Below are positions 1 through 6,710 of a stretch of DNA of 8,083 nt, piece by piece. A program made the position numbers and the translations under genes. The stretch is from assembly GCA_943372725.1 (NCBI GenBank), contig CALRZT010000235.1, positions 1 through 8,083 on the forward strand, in the 5' to 3' direction. The notes beneath the pieces are model-generated. The model did no database searches. It was not told where the DNA came from and was given only the letters and a program-made list of their open reading frames with translations. The stretch comes from CAMDHY01 sp943372725. Its GTDB lineage: Bacteria > Pseudomonadota > Alphaproteobacteria > Rhizobiales > Segnochrobactraceae. Positions within the stretch are counted from its first letter, which is position 1. Each line of letters begins with the position of its first letter.

Positions 1-66
1 CGAATGGCAGGTGGCGGCCGCTTCCTCCAGGACTGGGACCCCTGGAAGAGGGATCCTCATTGTTGA
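1..66 (+). CDS. Possible 3' end of an unrecognised gene cut by the window edge
   Basis: Frame 1 is open from the first base to a TGA at 64-66 and reads RMAGGGRFLQDWDPWKRDPHC. The first half of the stretch has G/C-rich third positions, and the residues (FLQDWDPWKR) look more like protein than the GC-driven low-complexity readings of the other frames. Only 21 codons are visible and I recognise no family, so this may be chance. If real, it is the C-terminus of a plus-strand gene that converges on the minus-strand secreted-protein gene, with the hairpin at 193-228 between them. Confidence 0.2.
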   Translation, partial: RMAGGGRFLQDWDPWKRDPHC

Positions 67-192
67 TTCGCGCGCACAAGGCAGCACGCATCCTGGAAGG
101 CTAGCATCGCTCAGACGAAGGGTCGCCCTAGACTTTGGACGGACGAAACAAGCGGATGTTGCACTGCAAACGTTGAAGCGGGCCGGACCGAG

Positions 193-228
193 GCGGGCGC
201 CGCGCCGCAAATGCAGCGTGGCGCCCGC
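193..228 (-). terminator. GC-rich hairpin downstream of the secreted-protein gene
   Basis: Two 13-base arms (193-205 and 216-228) are complementary except at one position, around a 10-base loop. The hairpin starts 18 bases after the stop of the minus-strand gene ending at 247. No run of T follows on either strand, so it is not a canonical intrinsic terminator. It could be a weak terminator or an mRNA 3'-end stabiliser. In the plus-strand RNA the odd pair is G-U; in the minus-strand RNA it is A-C. Confidence 0.35.
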
Positions 229-246
229 ACCGATGAGAGCCTGGGC

Positions 247-603
247 TCACTGCGGCGCCCACGTCTCCTGGCCGATCTGGGTGCCGCCGCCATAGGTCCA
301 GACGCCGTCCCACTGCTCGCCGTCGCGGATGAACAGCGCGACGCCGAAGTTGTCGCCCGACTTGTAGCCGACCGAGAGGAAGTCGTCGTCGCCGACCGCC
401 GTGCCGACGGCCTGGTTGTTGCCGATCGACCACTTCAGGGAGAAGACGTTCTCTCCGACCTGCTGCACGGTCACCGTTCCGGCGTAGCCACCCTGGCCGC
501 CGGGATTGGTGCCGACGACGTTGTAGGTGCCCTCGGCGCCGGCGAAGGCGGCCGTCGACAGGGCGAGGGTGGTTGCGACGGCGATCGAGGCGAATAGGCG
601 CAT
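247..603 (-). CDS. Small exported beta-rich protein of unknown function
   Basis: This encodes a 118-residue protein with an N-terminal signal peptide: MRLF, then a hydrophobic stretch, then an AFA-GA cleavage site near residues 20-22. The mature part of about 96 residues is rich in Gly, Thr, Val and aromatics, with short alternating segments (GTYNVVGTNPGG, YAGTVTVQQVG, FSLKWSIGN, DGVWTYGGGTQIGQETW) typical of a small beta-sheet domain. It has no cysteines, no membrane segment after the signal and no evident catalytic motif, so it is probably periplasmic or secreted. I recall similar short proteins in Alphaproteobacteria, some labelled fibronectin-binding-like, but I do not treat that as a function. 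The start is the ATG at 603, chosen because the signal peptide begins there and AGGGGAG lies 8 bases upstream. An upstream in-frame start at 705 would add 34 residues that look non-coding and would bury the signal peptide. The gene appears monocistronic, with vapC ending 358 bases upstream. Confidence 0.85.
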   Translation of the reverse strand: MRLFASIAVATTLALSTAAFAGAEGTYNVVGTNPGGQGGYAGTVTVQQVGENVFSLKWSIGNNQAVGTAVGDDDFLSVGYKSGDNFGVALFIRDGEQWDGVWTYGGGTQIGQETWAPQ

Positions 604-740
604 ATGGTGGTCTCCCCTGAGAGTTCCCCGCAGTGTCGTCTCGCCCGGCGCAGGCGGGATATGCGGCCGGTCGAAGCTTCGTCGTCCCGGTGAGGCCGGT
701 CGCACCGGCGCGGCCGGGCGGCGCGTGGCGCCCCGGCCGG

Positions 741-755
741 TCTATATCCTGTCAA
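741..755 (-). promoter_or_regulatory. Weak promoter candidate for the secreted-protein gene
   Basis: On the minus strand TTGACA (750-755) and TATAGA (741-746) match -35 and -10 consensus hexamers, but only 3 bases separate them, so they cannot work as one pair. Either may belong to a promoter with a poor partner; TATAGA is the better -10 candidate. Transcription from here would give a leader of about 130 bases starting with the hairpin at 711-739. Confidence 0.2.
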
Positions 756-853
756 TCAGCATACGGGTGGTGGATCGTGACGCCGTCGCCGGCGACCACG
801 CCGGCCCCGGTCTTCGAACCGATCCGCCGCATCGCGCCGCGCATCCCCCGCAT
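752..853 (-). CDS. Possible small ORF, 33 codons, unknown
   Basis: The ATG at 853 opens a frame ending at TGA 752-754: MRGMRGAMRRIGSKTGAGVV, then AGDGVTIHHPYAD. Almost every codon ends in G or C, as in the real genes here, and the residue mix looks protein-like. A TAG 24 bases upstream of the ATG closes the frame, and the sequence beyond it is A/T-richer and not coding-like. No Shine-Dalgarno is well placed before the first ATG; later Met codons (residues 4 and 8) are alternatives. It could be a small protein, the eroded end of a lost gene, or chance in GC-rich DNA. It lies about 110 bases downstream of vapC on the same strand. Confidence 0.25.
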   Translation of the reverse strand: MRGMRGAMRRIGSKTGAGVVAGDGVTIHHPYAD

Positions 854-961
854 GCCATGGCGTTCGTCGCGATCCTACAGCGAACTATGAAAAATCCACG
901 TGAAAGTGTGCGGCGATCGCGGCGACGGCACTGGGTGCACCAGCGCGGTGGCGCCGCGCCG

Positions 962-1351
962 TCAGGCGAGGATGATGGCGTCGCTGTAGCGGGCGACCGT
1001 CCGGTCGCTGGTGACGAGACGCATCGGCTCGGTCATCGCCTGGGCGACGATCATGCGGTCGAACGGATCGCCATGCAGCGGCGGCAGATGCTCGACGGCG
1101 GCAGCGTGGTCGGCGGTGACGGGCAGAAGCACGAAGCCCGCGCCGAGGGCGAGGTCGCGCGCCTCGGCCGCCGTCACGGGCATCAGGCTTTCCCCATAAC
1201 GGGCCCGCTTGATCGCGATCTCCCAGATGCTCGCCACGCTGACCGCGACCGTGTTGCCCGGGTCAGAAATCAACTCCCGAGCCACCTTGGGCAAGCGCGG
1301 GGAACGCGCGAGGGACCAAAGCAAGAGATGAGTGTCGATCAGAAGGTTCAC
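962..1351 (-). CDS. vapC: PIN-domain toxin of a type II toxin-antitoxin pair (VapC family)
   Basis: This 129-residue single PIN domain is the usual VapC size. VapC toxins are Mg2+-dependent RNases that cleave tRNA or rRNA and halt translation until bound by their antitoxin. The four conserved acidic positions are present: D6 in LLIDTHLLLW, E44 in SIWEIAIK, D98 in HGDPFDRM and D116 in LVTSDR, so the metal site appears intact. The start is a GTG at 1351, whose bases are shared with the antitoxin stop (GTGA, 4-base overlap), an arrangement that couples toxin translation to the antitoxin. A longer in-frame reading upstream is only the antitoxin gene in another frame. The RNA target cannot be inferred. 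Both genes probably share the promoter before the antitoxin and would be repressed by the antitoxin or the complex, as is usual for this family. Confidence 0.93.
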   Translation of the reverse strand: MNLLIDTHLLLWSLARSPRLPKVARELISDPGNTVAVSVASIWEIAIKRARYGESLMPVTAAEARDLALGAGFVLLPVTADHAAAVEHLPPLHGDPFDRMIVAQAMTEPMRLVTSDRTVARYSDAIILA

Positions 1352-1599
1352 GGCTTCTTGCCATAGAACAGCTCGGCAATCTCGTCGTTGTAGGCGTCGA
1401 TGTCGTCCGGAACCACGAACCTGCCTTCGGCGATGCCGATGCGCTTGCTGACGTCCACCGGGGGCGGGGTGAGCGGTACCAGTTTCGCGGCCGGCTTGCC
1501 GTTGCGGGCGATGATGATCTCGCGCTCGGCGCCGCTCTCGATCGCCTCGACGAGACGCGACAGCTGCGTCTTGGCGGCGAGCATGTTGACGGTGGTCAT
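1348..1599 (-). CDS. vapB: Phd/YefM-type antitoxin paired with the PIN toxin
   Basis: This is an 83-residue antitoxin. The N-terminal half (about residues 1-45) is the Phd/YefM fold, with an AKTQLSRLVEAI helix, then EIIIARNGKPAAKLVPL; this part dimerises and binds the operator in the family. The C-terminal part (about 46-83, with PDDIDAYNDEIAELFYGKK) is acidic and should wrap the toxin and block its active site. The start is the ATG at 1599, preceded by an almost perfect Shine-Dalgarno AAGGAGGT at 1604-1611. A longer frame to 1749 would run back through the groEL terminator hairpins and is rejected. Strong initiation here against a coupled GTG for the toxin should favour excess antitoxin. The symbol vapB is used for the partner of VapC, although by fold this belongs to the Phd family. 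Confidence 0.9.
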   Translation of the reverse strand: MTTVNMLAAKTQLSRLVEAIESGAEREIIIARNGKPAAKLVPLTPPPVDVSKRIGIAEGRFVVPDDIDAYNDEIAELFYGKKP

Positions 1600-1625
1600 C
1601 TCGACCTCCTTGGCTAATCCTGACC

Positions 1626-1654
1626 AAGATAGGGGGACGGCCGCCCGCACGCAA
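1626..1654 (-). promoter_or_regulatory. Candidate promoter of the toxin-antitoxin operon
   Basis: On the minus strand TTGCGT (1649-1654) and TATCTT (1626-1631) are separated by exactly 17 bases. The -10 matches consensus at 4 of 6 positions and the -35 at 3 of 6. A transcript starting near 1619 would have a leader of about 20 bases containing the AAGGAGGT ribosome site. It lies between the groEL terminator hairpin and the antitoxin gene, consistent with independent expression of the pair. Confidence 0.45.
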
Positions 1655-1660
1655 TCGGCC

Positions 1661-1694
1661 GAAACGCAGAAGGGGCGGCCTCGCGGCCACCCCT
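1661..1694 (-). terminator. Probable terminator of the groES-groEL operon
   Basis: Ten-base arms (1671-1680 and 1685-1694) pair around a 4-base loop. In the minus-strand RNA the loop reads GCGA, a GNRA tetraloop, and the single imperfect pair is G-U. The stem is followed by TCTGCGTTTC, only moderately T-rich. It lies 112 bases after the groEL stop and just before the toxin-antitoxin promoter, so it fits as the operon terminator. Confidence 0.55.
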
Positions 1695-1719
1695 CCCGGT
1701 CTTCATTCGTATCAAGCGG

Positions 1720-1747
1720 ATGGACTTCCTCAGAAGTCCATTCCGCC
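1720..1747 (-). repeat. Downstream copy of the groEL 3'-end hairpin repeat
   Basis: These 28 bases are identical to 1796-1823, which contain the last codons and stop of groEL. On the minus strand the copy still spells GGMDF-stop but is 76 bases beyond the real stop. It is itself an inverted repeat: 9-base arms 1720-1728 and 1733-1741 around a 4-base loop. The pair of copies brackets the hairpin at 1749-1774. Confidence 0.9.
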
Positions 1748-1748
1748 A

Positions 1749-1774
1749 CTGAAGCCGGGCTTGCCCGGCTTCAG
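1749..1774. repeat. Perfect 12-bp palindromic hairpin between the groEL-end repeats
   Basis: The arms 1749-1760 (CTGAAGCCGGGC) and 1763-1774 are exact reverse complements with 2 bases between them. There is no T-tract on either side. It could act in groEL 3'-end processing or be a small palindromic repeat element inserted after groEL; its CCGGCTT core resembles the loop region of the elements at 6421-6505. Confidence 0.6.
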
Positions 1775-1805
1775 CCTCGGTTCAGTCTTGGGCGAATGGA
1801 CTTCC

Positions 1806-3440
<1,635 letters not shown>

Positions 3441-3503
3441 GGATGCGGTCCTTTGAGCTTCTTGATGTCAGGGGAAAACGGGAGATGCGATCCGGGCCGC
3501 GGC

Positions 3504-3791
3504 TCAGCCGACGACGCCCATGATGTCGCTCTCCTTCATGATGAGGAGGTCCTGGCCATCGATCTTGACCTCGGTGCCCGACCACTTGCCGAACAGGATC
3601 TTGTCGCCGGCCTTGACGTCGAGCTTCACCAGCTCGCCCTTGTCGTTGCGCGCGCCGGGGCCGACGGCGACGACTTCGCCCTCCTGCGGCTTCTCCTTGG
3701 CGGTGTCGGGGATGATGATGCCGCCCTTGGTCTTCTCCTCGGACTCGAGGCGACGGACGACGACGCGATCGTGCAGCGGACGGAACTTCAT
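3504..3791 (-). CDS. groES: Co-chaperonin GroES (Hsp10)
   Basis: This complete 95-residue GroES is the family's usual length. Seven copies form the dome that caps the GroEL cavity. Landmarks are MKFRPLHDRVVVRR at the N-terminus, the mobile loop about residues 16-33 with the GroEL-binding hydrophobic motif GGIII (23-27), EGEVVAVGPG in the beta core, and the C-terminal DLLIMKESDIMGVVG. The start is the ATG at 3791; an upstream in-frame reading to 3905 would run into the operator region and is rejected. The Shine-Dalgarno is weak (GAGAAAGATCC). It is the first gene of the groES-groEL operon, with a leader of about 130 bases from the promoter at 3932-3960. Confidence 0.99.
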   Translation of the reverse strand: MKFRPLHDRVVVRRLESEEKTKGGIIIPDTAKEKPQEGEVVAVGPGARNDKGELVKLDVKAGDKILFGKWSGTEVKIDGQDLLIMKESDIMGVVG

Positions 3792-3894
3792 CGCTGGATC
3801 TTTCTCTGCGTTCGGTTTGCGATCCGGATCCGGCCCGGCCGCTCGTCCGCGCCTTGCCGCGCCGAGCCGGTGGATGGCCGAAACCCCCGTGCTG

Positions 3895-3921
3895 CTAGCA
3901 CTCACTTCCGGAGAGTGCCAG
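3895..3921 (-). promoter_or_regulatory. CIRCE operator for the HrcA heat-shock repressor
   Basis: CTAGCACTC, a 9-base spacer, then GAGTGCCAG match the CIRCE consensus (TTAGCACTC-N9-GAGTGCTAA), with changes only in the outer bases of the arms. In the family HrcA binds this site at normal temperature and releases it when it misfolds on heat shock. It sits just downstream of the predicted transcription start of groES, as expected for a repressor site. HrcA itself is not encoded in the window. Confidence 0.93.
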
Positions 3922-3931
3922 CGGCGCCGAG

Positions 3932-3960
3932 GATGTAGGGTCGCCGGCTGCGGCTGTCAA
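3932..3960 (-). promoter_or_regulatory. Housekeeping-type promoter of groES-groEL
   Basis: On the minus strand a perfect TTGACA -35 (3955-3960) is followed after 17 bases by TACATC (3932-3937), a -10 matching 3 of 6 consensus positions. Transcription would start near 3925, placing the CIRCE site at the very 5' end of the message. The perfect -35 and spacing, with the operator in place, make this assignment fairly safe. Confidence 0.7.
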
Positions 3961-4012
3961 CGGCGGGGGCGCTCGCGCGAGATCGTCAAACCATGGCGAA
4001 CCAACCGGGCGT

Positions 4013-4036
4013 ACTGTCATGCTGGCGGTGGACAGT
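4013..4036. promoter_or_regulatory. Short inverted repeat upstream of wrbA
   Basis: ACTGTC (4013-4018) and GACAGT (4031-4036) are a perfect inverted repeat separated by 12 bases, about 95 bases before wrbA in the divergent groES/wrbA spacer. It could be a regulator site, but 6-base arms can easily occur by chance. I see no convincing -35/-10 pair for wrbA. Confidence 0.2.
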
Positions 4037-4129
4037 CCGTTCACCGGCCGCCGCGTCCCGACCCGAGGGCTTAAGTCATGTGCGACGGCCGCTCTCTCCC
4101 ACGCGGCGTGATCTGAAGGACCGACTGCG

Positions 4130-4729
4130 ATGACGAAGGTGCTCGTTCTCTATTATTCCAGCTGGGGCCACATGGAGCAGATGGCGAACGCGGCCGCCGA
4201 GGGCGCGCGCGCTGCCGGCGCCGAGGTCACCGTGAAGCGGGTCCCGGAACTGACGCCGATCGAGGTCGCCAAGCAGTTCCACTACAAGCTCGACCAGGCG
4301 GCGCCGATCGCCGACCCGAACGAACTCGCCGACTATGACGCGATCATCTTCGGCACGCCGACACGCTACGGCATGATGGCCGCCCAGATGAAGAACTTCC
4401 TCGACCAGACCGGTGGCCTGTGGATGAAGGGCGCCCTGGTCGGCAAGGTCGGCTCGACGATGTCGTCCTCGGCGACGCAGCACGGCGGCCAGGAGTCCAC
4501 CAACCTGTCCTTCCATACCGTGCTCCTGCACCACGGCATGGTGGTCGTCGGCCTGCCCTACGCCTTCCAGGGCCAGATGGGCGTCGACGAAGTGAAGGGC
4601 GGCACGCCCTACGGCGCCTCGACGATCGCCGGTGGCGACGGCTCGCGCCAGCCGAGCGCCGTCGAGCTCGCGGGCGCCCGCTTCCAGGGCGAGCACGTCG
4701 CCAAGATCGCGGCGAAGCTCTCCGCCTGA
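4130..4729 (+). CDS. wrbA: NAD(P)H:quinone oxidoreductase WrbA
   Basis: This 199-residue flavodoxin-like protein is the family's usual length and aligns along its whole length with E. coli WrbA as I recall it. WrbA tetramers bind FMN and reduce quinones by two electrons using NAD(P)H, avoiding semiquinone and superoxide formation in the cytoplasm. Signatures are the FMN-phosphate loop YYSSWGHMEQMA (8-19), GTPTRYG (75-81), FLDQTGGLW (90-98), QHGGQE (117-122), LLHHGM (132-137) and the conserved GGTPYGASTIAGGDGSRQ segment (157-174). The start ATG at 4130 has GAAGGA 10 bases upstream. It is divergent from groES and convergent with the permease gene, so it is probably transcribed alone. The older name, Trp repressor-binding protein, does not describe its role. 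Confidence 0.97.
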   Translation: MTKVLVLYYSSWGHMEQMANAAAEGARAAGAEVTVKRVPELTPIEVAKQFHYKLDQAAPIADPNELADYDAIIFGTPTRYGMMAAQMKNFLDQTGGLWMKGALVGKVGSTMSSSATQHGGQESTNLSFHTVLLHHGMVVVGLPYAFQGQMGVDEVKGGTPYGASTIAGGDGSRQPSAVELAGARFQGEHVAKIAAKLSA

Positions 4730-4766
4730 GAGGGTTGCCGGGCGGGCTGACCGCCGAGCCCGGATA

Positions 4767-4815
4767 CAAGACGACGGCGCGGGCTGCTCAGCGGTCCGCG
4801 CCGTCCGTCGTCTTG
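4767..4815. terminator. Composite hairpin between convergent wrbA and permease genes
   Basis: An 11-base perfect inverted repeat (CAAGACGACGG 4767-4777 with 4805-4815) encloses further pairing (4778-4782 with 4796-4800, and GCTG 4783-4786 with CAGC 4789-4792). An alternative 10-base stem pairs 4773-4782 with 4796-4805. The structure contains the permease stop codon (4788-4790) and is followed by modestly T-rich sequence on both strands (CGTCGTCTTG on plus, GTCTTGTAT on minus). It is likely a bidirectional terminator for the converging transcripts, though it lacks a proper T-tract. Confidence 0.5.
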
Positions 4816-5762
4816 GACGGTGCACCCGCTTCGGCGCCGGGGTCGCGACCGGCGGCGATCGTGCCGCGCGCCGAGGCGCGGCCGCGGGCCGACGTGCCGG
4901 GCGGCTTCAGCGCGACGAGGCAGGCGCCGATGATGATCGCCGCGCCGGCGATGGTCGACACCGTCGGGATCTCGTCGAAGGCGAGCCAGCCGAACAGCGC
5001 CGCCCACAGGAACGAGGTGTATTCCAGCACGGCGAGGCGCGAGGCGGGGGCGTGCGACAGCGCCCACGCCATCATCAGTTGCCCGCCGGTCCCGAGCAGG
5101 CCGCAGAGCGCGAACAGGAAGACGTGGGAGAGCTCGACCGGCTGCCAGAAGGCGATGCCGAACGGGATCAGCACGATCGCCGCCGCCGTCGTCTGCAGCA
5201 TCACCATCGCCTCGACCGAGTCGTGCATCGACTGCCGCCGCACCAGCACGTTCGACAGCGCGTAGGTGACGGCACTCACGAGGGCGGCGGCGAAGCCGAG
5301 CGGTGCGTTCTCACGCGCGGCGAGGATGAACTGGCCGTGCAGGATGACCAGCACGCCGATGAAGCCGATGCCGAGGCCGACGAGCACGCGCGGCGGCAGC
5401 GGCTCCTTCAGCATGGTGCGGCCGAGGATGGCGATGAAGAACGGCGCCAGGAAGCTCACCGCGATGACGTCCGCGAGCGGCAGGATCGTCACGGCGAAGA
5501 AGAACGACGAGGCGACGACGACGATCAGGACGCCGCGCAGGCCGTTCGCGACGATGGAGCGGGTCGACAGCCGCTGCGGCCGGCGCAGGAACACCGCCCA
5601 GACGATCGGCGTGCCGGCGACATAGCGCAGGAAGACGGCCATCAGCACCGGATAGAAGGCGACGAGGCCCTTCATCACCGCGTCCATGCCGATGAACACG
5701 CCGATGCCGGTGGCGGCGACGGCGAGGGGCACGAACGAGACGTCGTGGCGAAGCGGTTTCAC
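4788..5762 (-). CDS. EamA/DMT-superfamily permease
   Basis: This 324-residue integral membrane protein has the DMT family's two-repeat layout. About ten hydrophobic segments are visible, for example around residues 10-30, 34-59, 72-92, 96-115, 126-145, 155-174, 187-206, 213-233, 246-262 and 268-286. Each half is an EamA domain; the first ends with LPLADVIAVSFLAPFFIAILG and the second has SRLAVLEYTSFLWAALFGWL. Members export amino acids or other metabolites across the inner membrane; the substrate cannot be told from sequence. Residues about 287-324 are a hydrophilic Ala/Gly/Arg-rich cytoplasmic tail. I take the GTG at 5762 as start because GAGGGA lies 10 bases upstream, beginning within the stop of the preceding acetyltransferase gene. 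The earlier in-frame GTG at 5810 lies inside that gene and has no ribosome site. The 14-base gap indicates a two-gene operon. Confidence 0.92.
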   Translation of the reverse strand: MKPLRHDVSFVPLAVAATGIGVFIGMDAVMKGLVAFYPVLMAVFLRYVAGTPIVWAVFLRRPQRLSTRSIVANGLRGVLIVVVASSFFFAVTILPLADVIAVSFLAPFFIAILGRTMLKEPLPPRVLVGLGIGFIGVLVILHGQFILAARENAPLGFAAALVSAVTYALSNVLVRRQSMHDSVEAMVMLQTTAAAIVLIPFGIAFWQPVELSHVFLFALCGLLGTGGQLMMAWALSHAPASRLAVLEYTSFLWAALFGWLAFDEIPTVSTIAGAAIIIGACLVALKPPGTSARGRASARGTIAAGRDPGAEAGAPSKTTDGADR

Positions 5763-5776
5763 AGGGGCACTTTCCC

Positions 5777-6268
5777 TCAGCCGAGCGCGCGGGCGTAGGG
5801 AAACTCCCACGAAGAGGATTGGTCGCCGAGGAAACGCACGCCCGGCACGCGGGTGAAGCCGTTCACCTCGTAGAAGCGGTGGGCGTCCCGAAAGCGGGTG
5901 TCAGTCCACAGCCGCACGCTGCGGCCGTTCTGCGCCCGGGCATGGTCGAGGGCGAGGCCGCGCAGGGCCTTGGCGAGGCCACGGCCGCGCACCGAAGCGT
6001 CGAGATACACCTTGGAGATCTCGAACACGGCCTGATCGGTCGTCGCCGCCACCGCGAAGGAGCCGACGATCGCGCCGGCCTCCTCGGCCACCCAGATGGC
6101 GCCGGCACGGGCCTCGTAGTGGCTGGCCGGGTGGGCGAGTTCGGGGAACTCGGCCTCGACATAGTAACAGCCGGGATATTCGGCGAAGACGCCGGCGATC
6201 AGCCGGGCGATGCCGGGACCGTCGCCATCGCGGGCGAGGCGGATGAGATCGGAAGGGGCGGGGGACAT
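5777..6268 (-). CDS. GNAT-family N-acetyltransferase
   Basis: This 163-residue single-domain GNAT protein transfers an acetyl group from acetyl-CoA to an amine; the acceptor is unknown. Visible parts are the N-terminal IRLARDGDGPGIARLIAGVF (helices 1-2), the central strands AIWVAEEAGAIVGSFAV (57-73), the acetyl-CoA motif A with ISKVYLDASVRGRGLAKAL (84-102; the RGRGLA turn binds the pyrophosphate), and motif B around DAHRFYEVNGFTRV (128-141). The ATG at 6268 is the only usable start: an in-frame TAA lies 36 bases upstream with no other start codon between, although no good Shine-Dalgarno precedes it. It is the first gene of a pair with the permease. An acetyltransferase next to an exporter could indicate modification and export of the same compound, but that is inference. 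Confidence 0.92.
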   Translation of the reverse strand: MSPAPSDLIRLARDGDGPGIARLIAGVFAEYPGCYYVEAEFPELAHPASHYEARAGAIWVAEEAGAIVGSFAVAATTDQAVFEISKVYLDASVRGRGLAKALRGLALDHARAQNGRSVRLWTDTRFRDAHRFYEVNGFTRVPGVRFLGDQSSSWEFPYARALG

Positions 6269-6420
6269 CGGGCAGCCGGGAGGCGGATGGGGGGCCGAGG
6301 CTTAACTGATCCGCGCCGGGGGTGGAAGGGTGGGGCGCACCTGCGCGGCGTCGCCTCAATTGTTGCTCCAGCGACGTGAACGTCCCCCTTGGACGGCGCT
6401 GTCTCAACCCTCAGATCATC

Positions 6421-6505
6421 ATACCCCGGCTTGACCGGGGTATCCATCACGCGGGCATGGCAGCCGTTTTCGGGCGGGATGGATCGCCCGGTCCAGCCGG
6501 GCGAT
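6421..6505. repeat. Facing pair of REP-like palindromic elements (BIME-like)
   Basis: Two hairpins each have perfect 9-base arms and a 5-base loop: 6421-6429/6435-6443 (loop CTTGA) and 6483-6491/6497-6505 (loop TCCAG). Read on opposite strands the two elements are similar over about 30 bases: TCAT, two bases, a C/G-rich arm with CCCCGGC or CCCGGC, GACCGGG, then ATCCATC. So they are inverted copies of one element family about 40 bases apart. Short palindromes of this form (TCAT...CCGGCTTGACCGG...ATCCA) are familiar as dispersed repeats in Rhizobiales genomes. Possible roles are transcript 3'-end structure or passive mobility by a REP-associated transposase, which is not encoded here. Confidence 0.75.
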
Positions 6506-6635
6506 GACGGAGGGAGAGGTGGTCGACTGGAAGGGCAAGGCAGGCATCGAGCAGAACGACAACCGCGGATTCGGCAACGTGCAGGCGAAGGCTTCCCTGC
6601 GCCTCCCCCAGCGACCGCCGGCCGCCCCGCGCCTG

Positions 6636-6671
6636 CGTTCCTTTGCGGCGCCGATCCTGATAAAAGGAACG
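6636..6671. promoter_or_regulatory. 9-bp inverted repeat before the aminotransferase gene
   Basis: CGTTCCTTT (6636-6644) and AAAGGAACG (6663-6671) are perfect reverse complements with an 18-base spacer that contains the palindrome GGCGCC. The right arm ends 39 bases before the start codon. It could be an operator for a regulator of the aminotransferase gene, or a leader hairpin. The centre-to-centre distance of 27 bases is not close to a whole number of helical turns (about 2.5), which makes one dimer binding both arms less obvious. Confidence 0.4.
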
Positions 6672-6710
6672 ACCCGTGACCCAGGCCGAGCGACCGCTCA
6701 GGAGAACATG

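Larger units (their letters stand above)
604..961. other. Spacer between vapC and the secreted-protein gene
   Basis: This spacer of about 360 bases has no gene of normal size. Reading towards the minus-strand secreted-protein gene it holds an A/T-rich patch (about 882-899), a possible 33-codon ORF (752-853), a TTGACA/TATAGA-containing segment (741-755), and a GC-rich hairpin with 8-bp arms at 711-718 and 732-739 that would lie in the 5' leader. I see no terminator with a T-tract after vapC. Confidence 0.5.
6269..6710. other. Divergent intergenic region with palindromic repeats
   Basis: This 442-base spacer separates the minus-strand acetyltransferase from the plus-strand aminotransferase. 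From left to right it holds a small inverted repeat (CGTCC 6391-6395 / GGACG 6401-6405), the facing palindromic elements (6421-6505), a GC-rich stretch without clear signals, an inverted repeat (6636-6671), and the aminotransferase ribosome site AGGAG (6700-6704). I found no convincing promoter for either gene. A weak TTCCTT-N17-TAAAAG candidate (6638-6666) overlaps the last inverted repeat. Confidence 0.6.

Noticed and set aside
11..295. A 94-codon plus-strand frame at the left end
   Set aside because: It has poor codon bias and no recognisable sequence, and it overlaps the end of the secreted-protein gene on the opposite strand.
1600..1749. An N-terminal extension of the antitoxin to 1749
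   Set aside because: It would translate the groEL terminator and repeat hairpins, whereas the ATG at 1599 has a near-perfect Shine-Dalgarno and gives the normal Phd-family length.
4632..5798. A 388-codon plus-strand frame across wrbA's end and the permease gene
   Set aside because: It overlaps two well-supported genes, has composition typical of an antisense reading of a membrane protein gene (Arg, Asp, Glu, His), and crosses the terminator hairpin.
6504..6710. An N-terminal extension of the aminotransferase to 6504
   Set aside because: The extra residues would be translated from the palindromic repeat and spacer; a good ribosome site lies just before 6708/6711 and the family begins near there.
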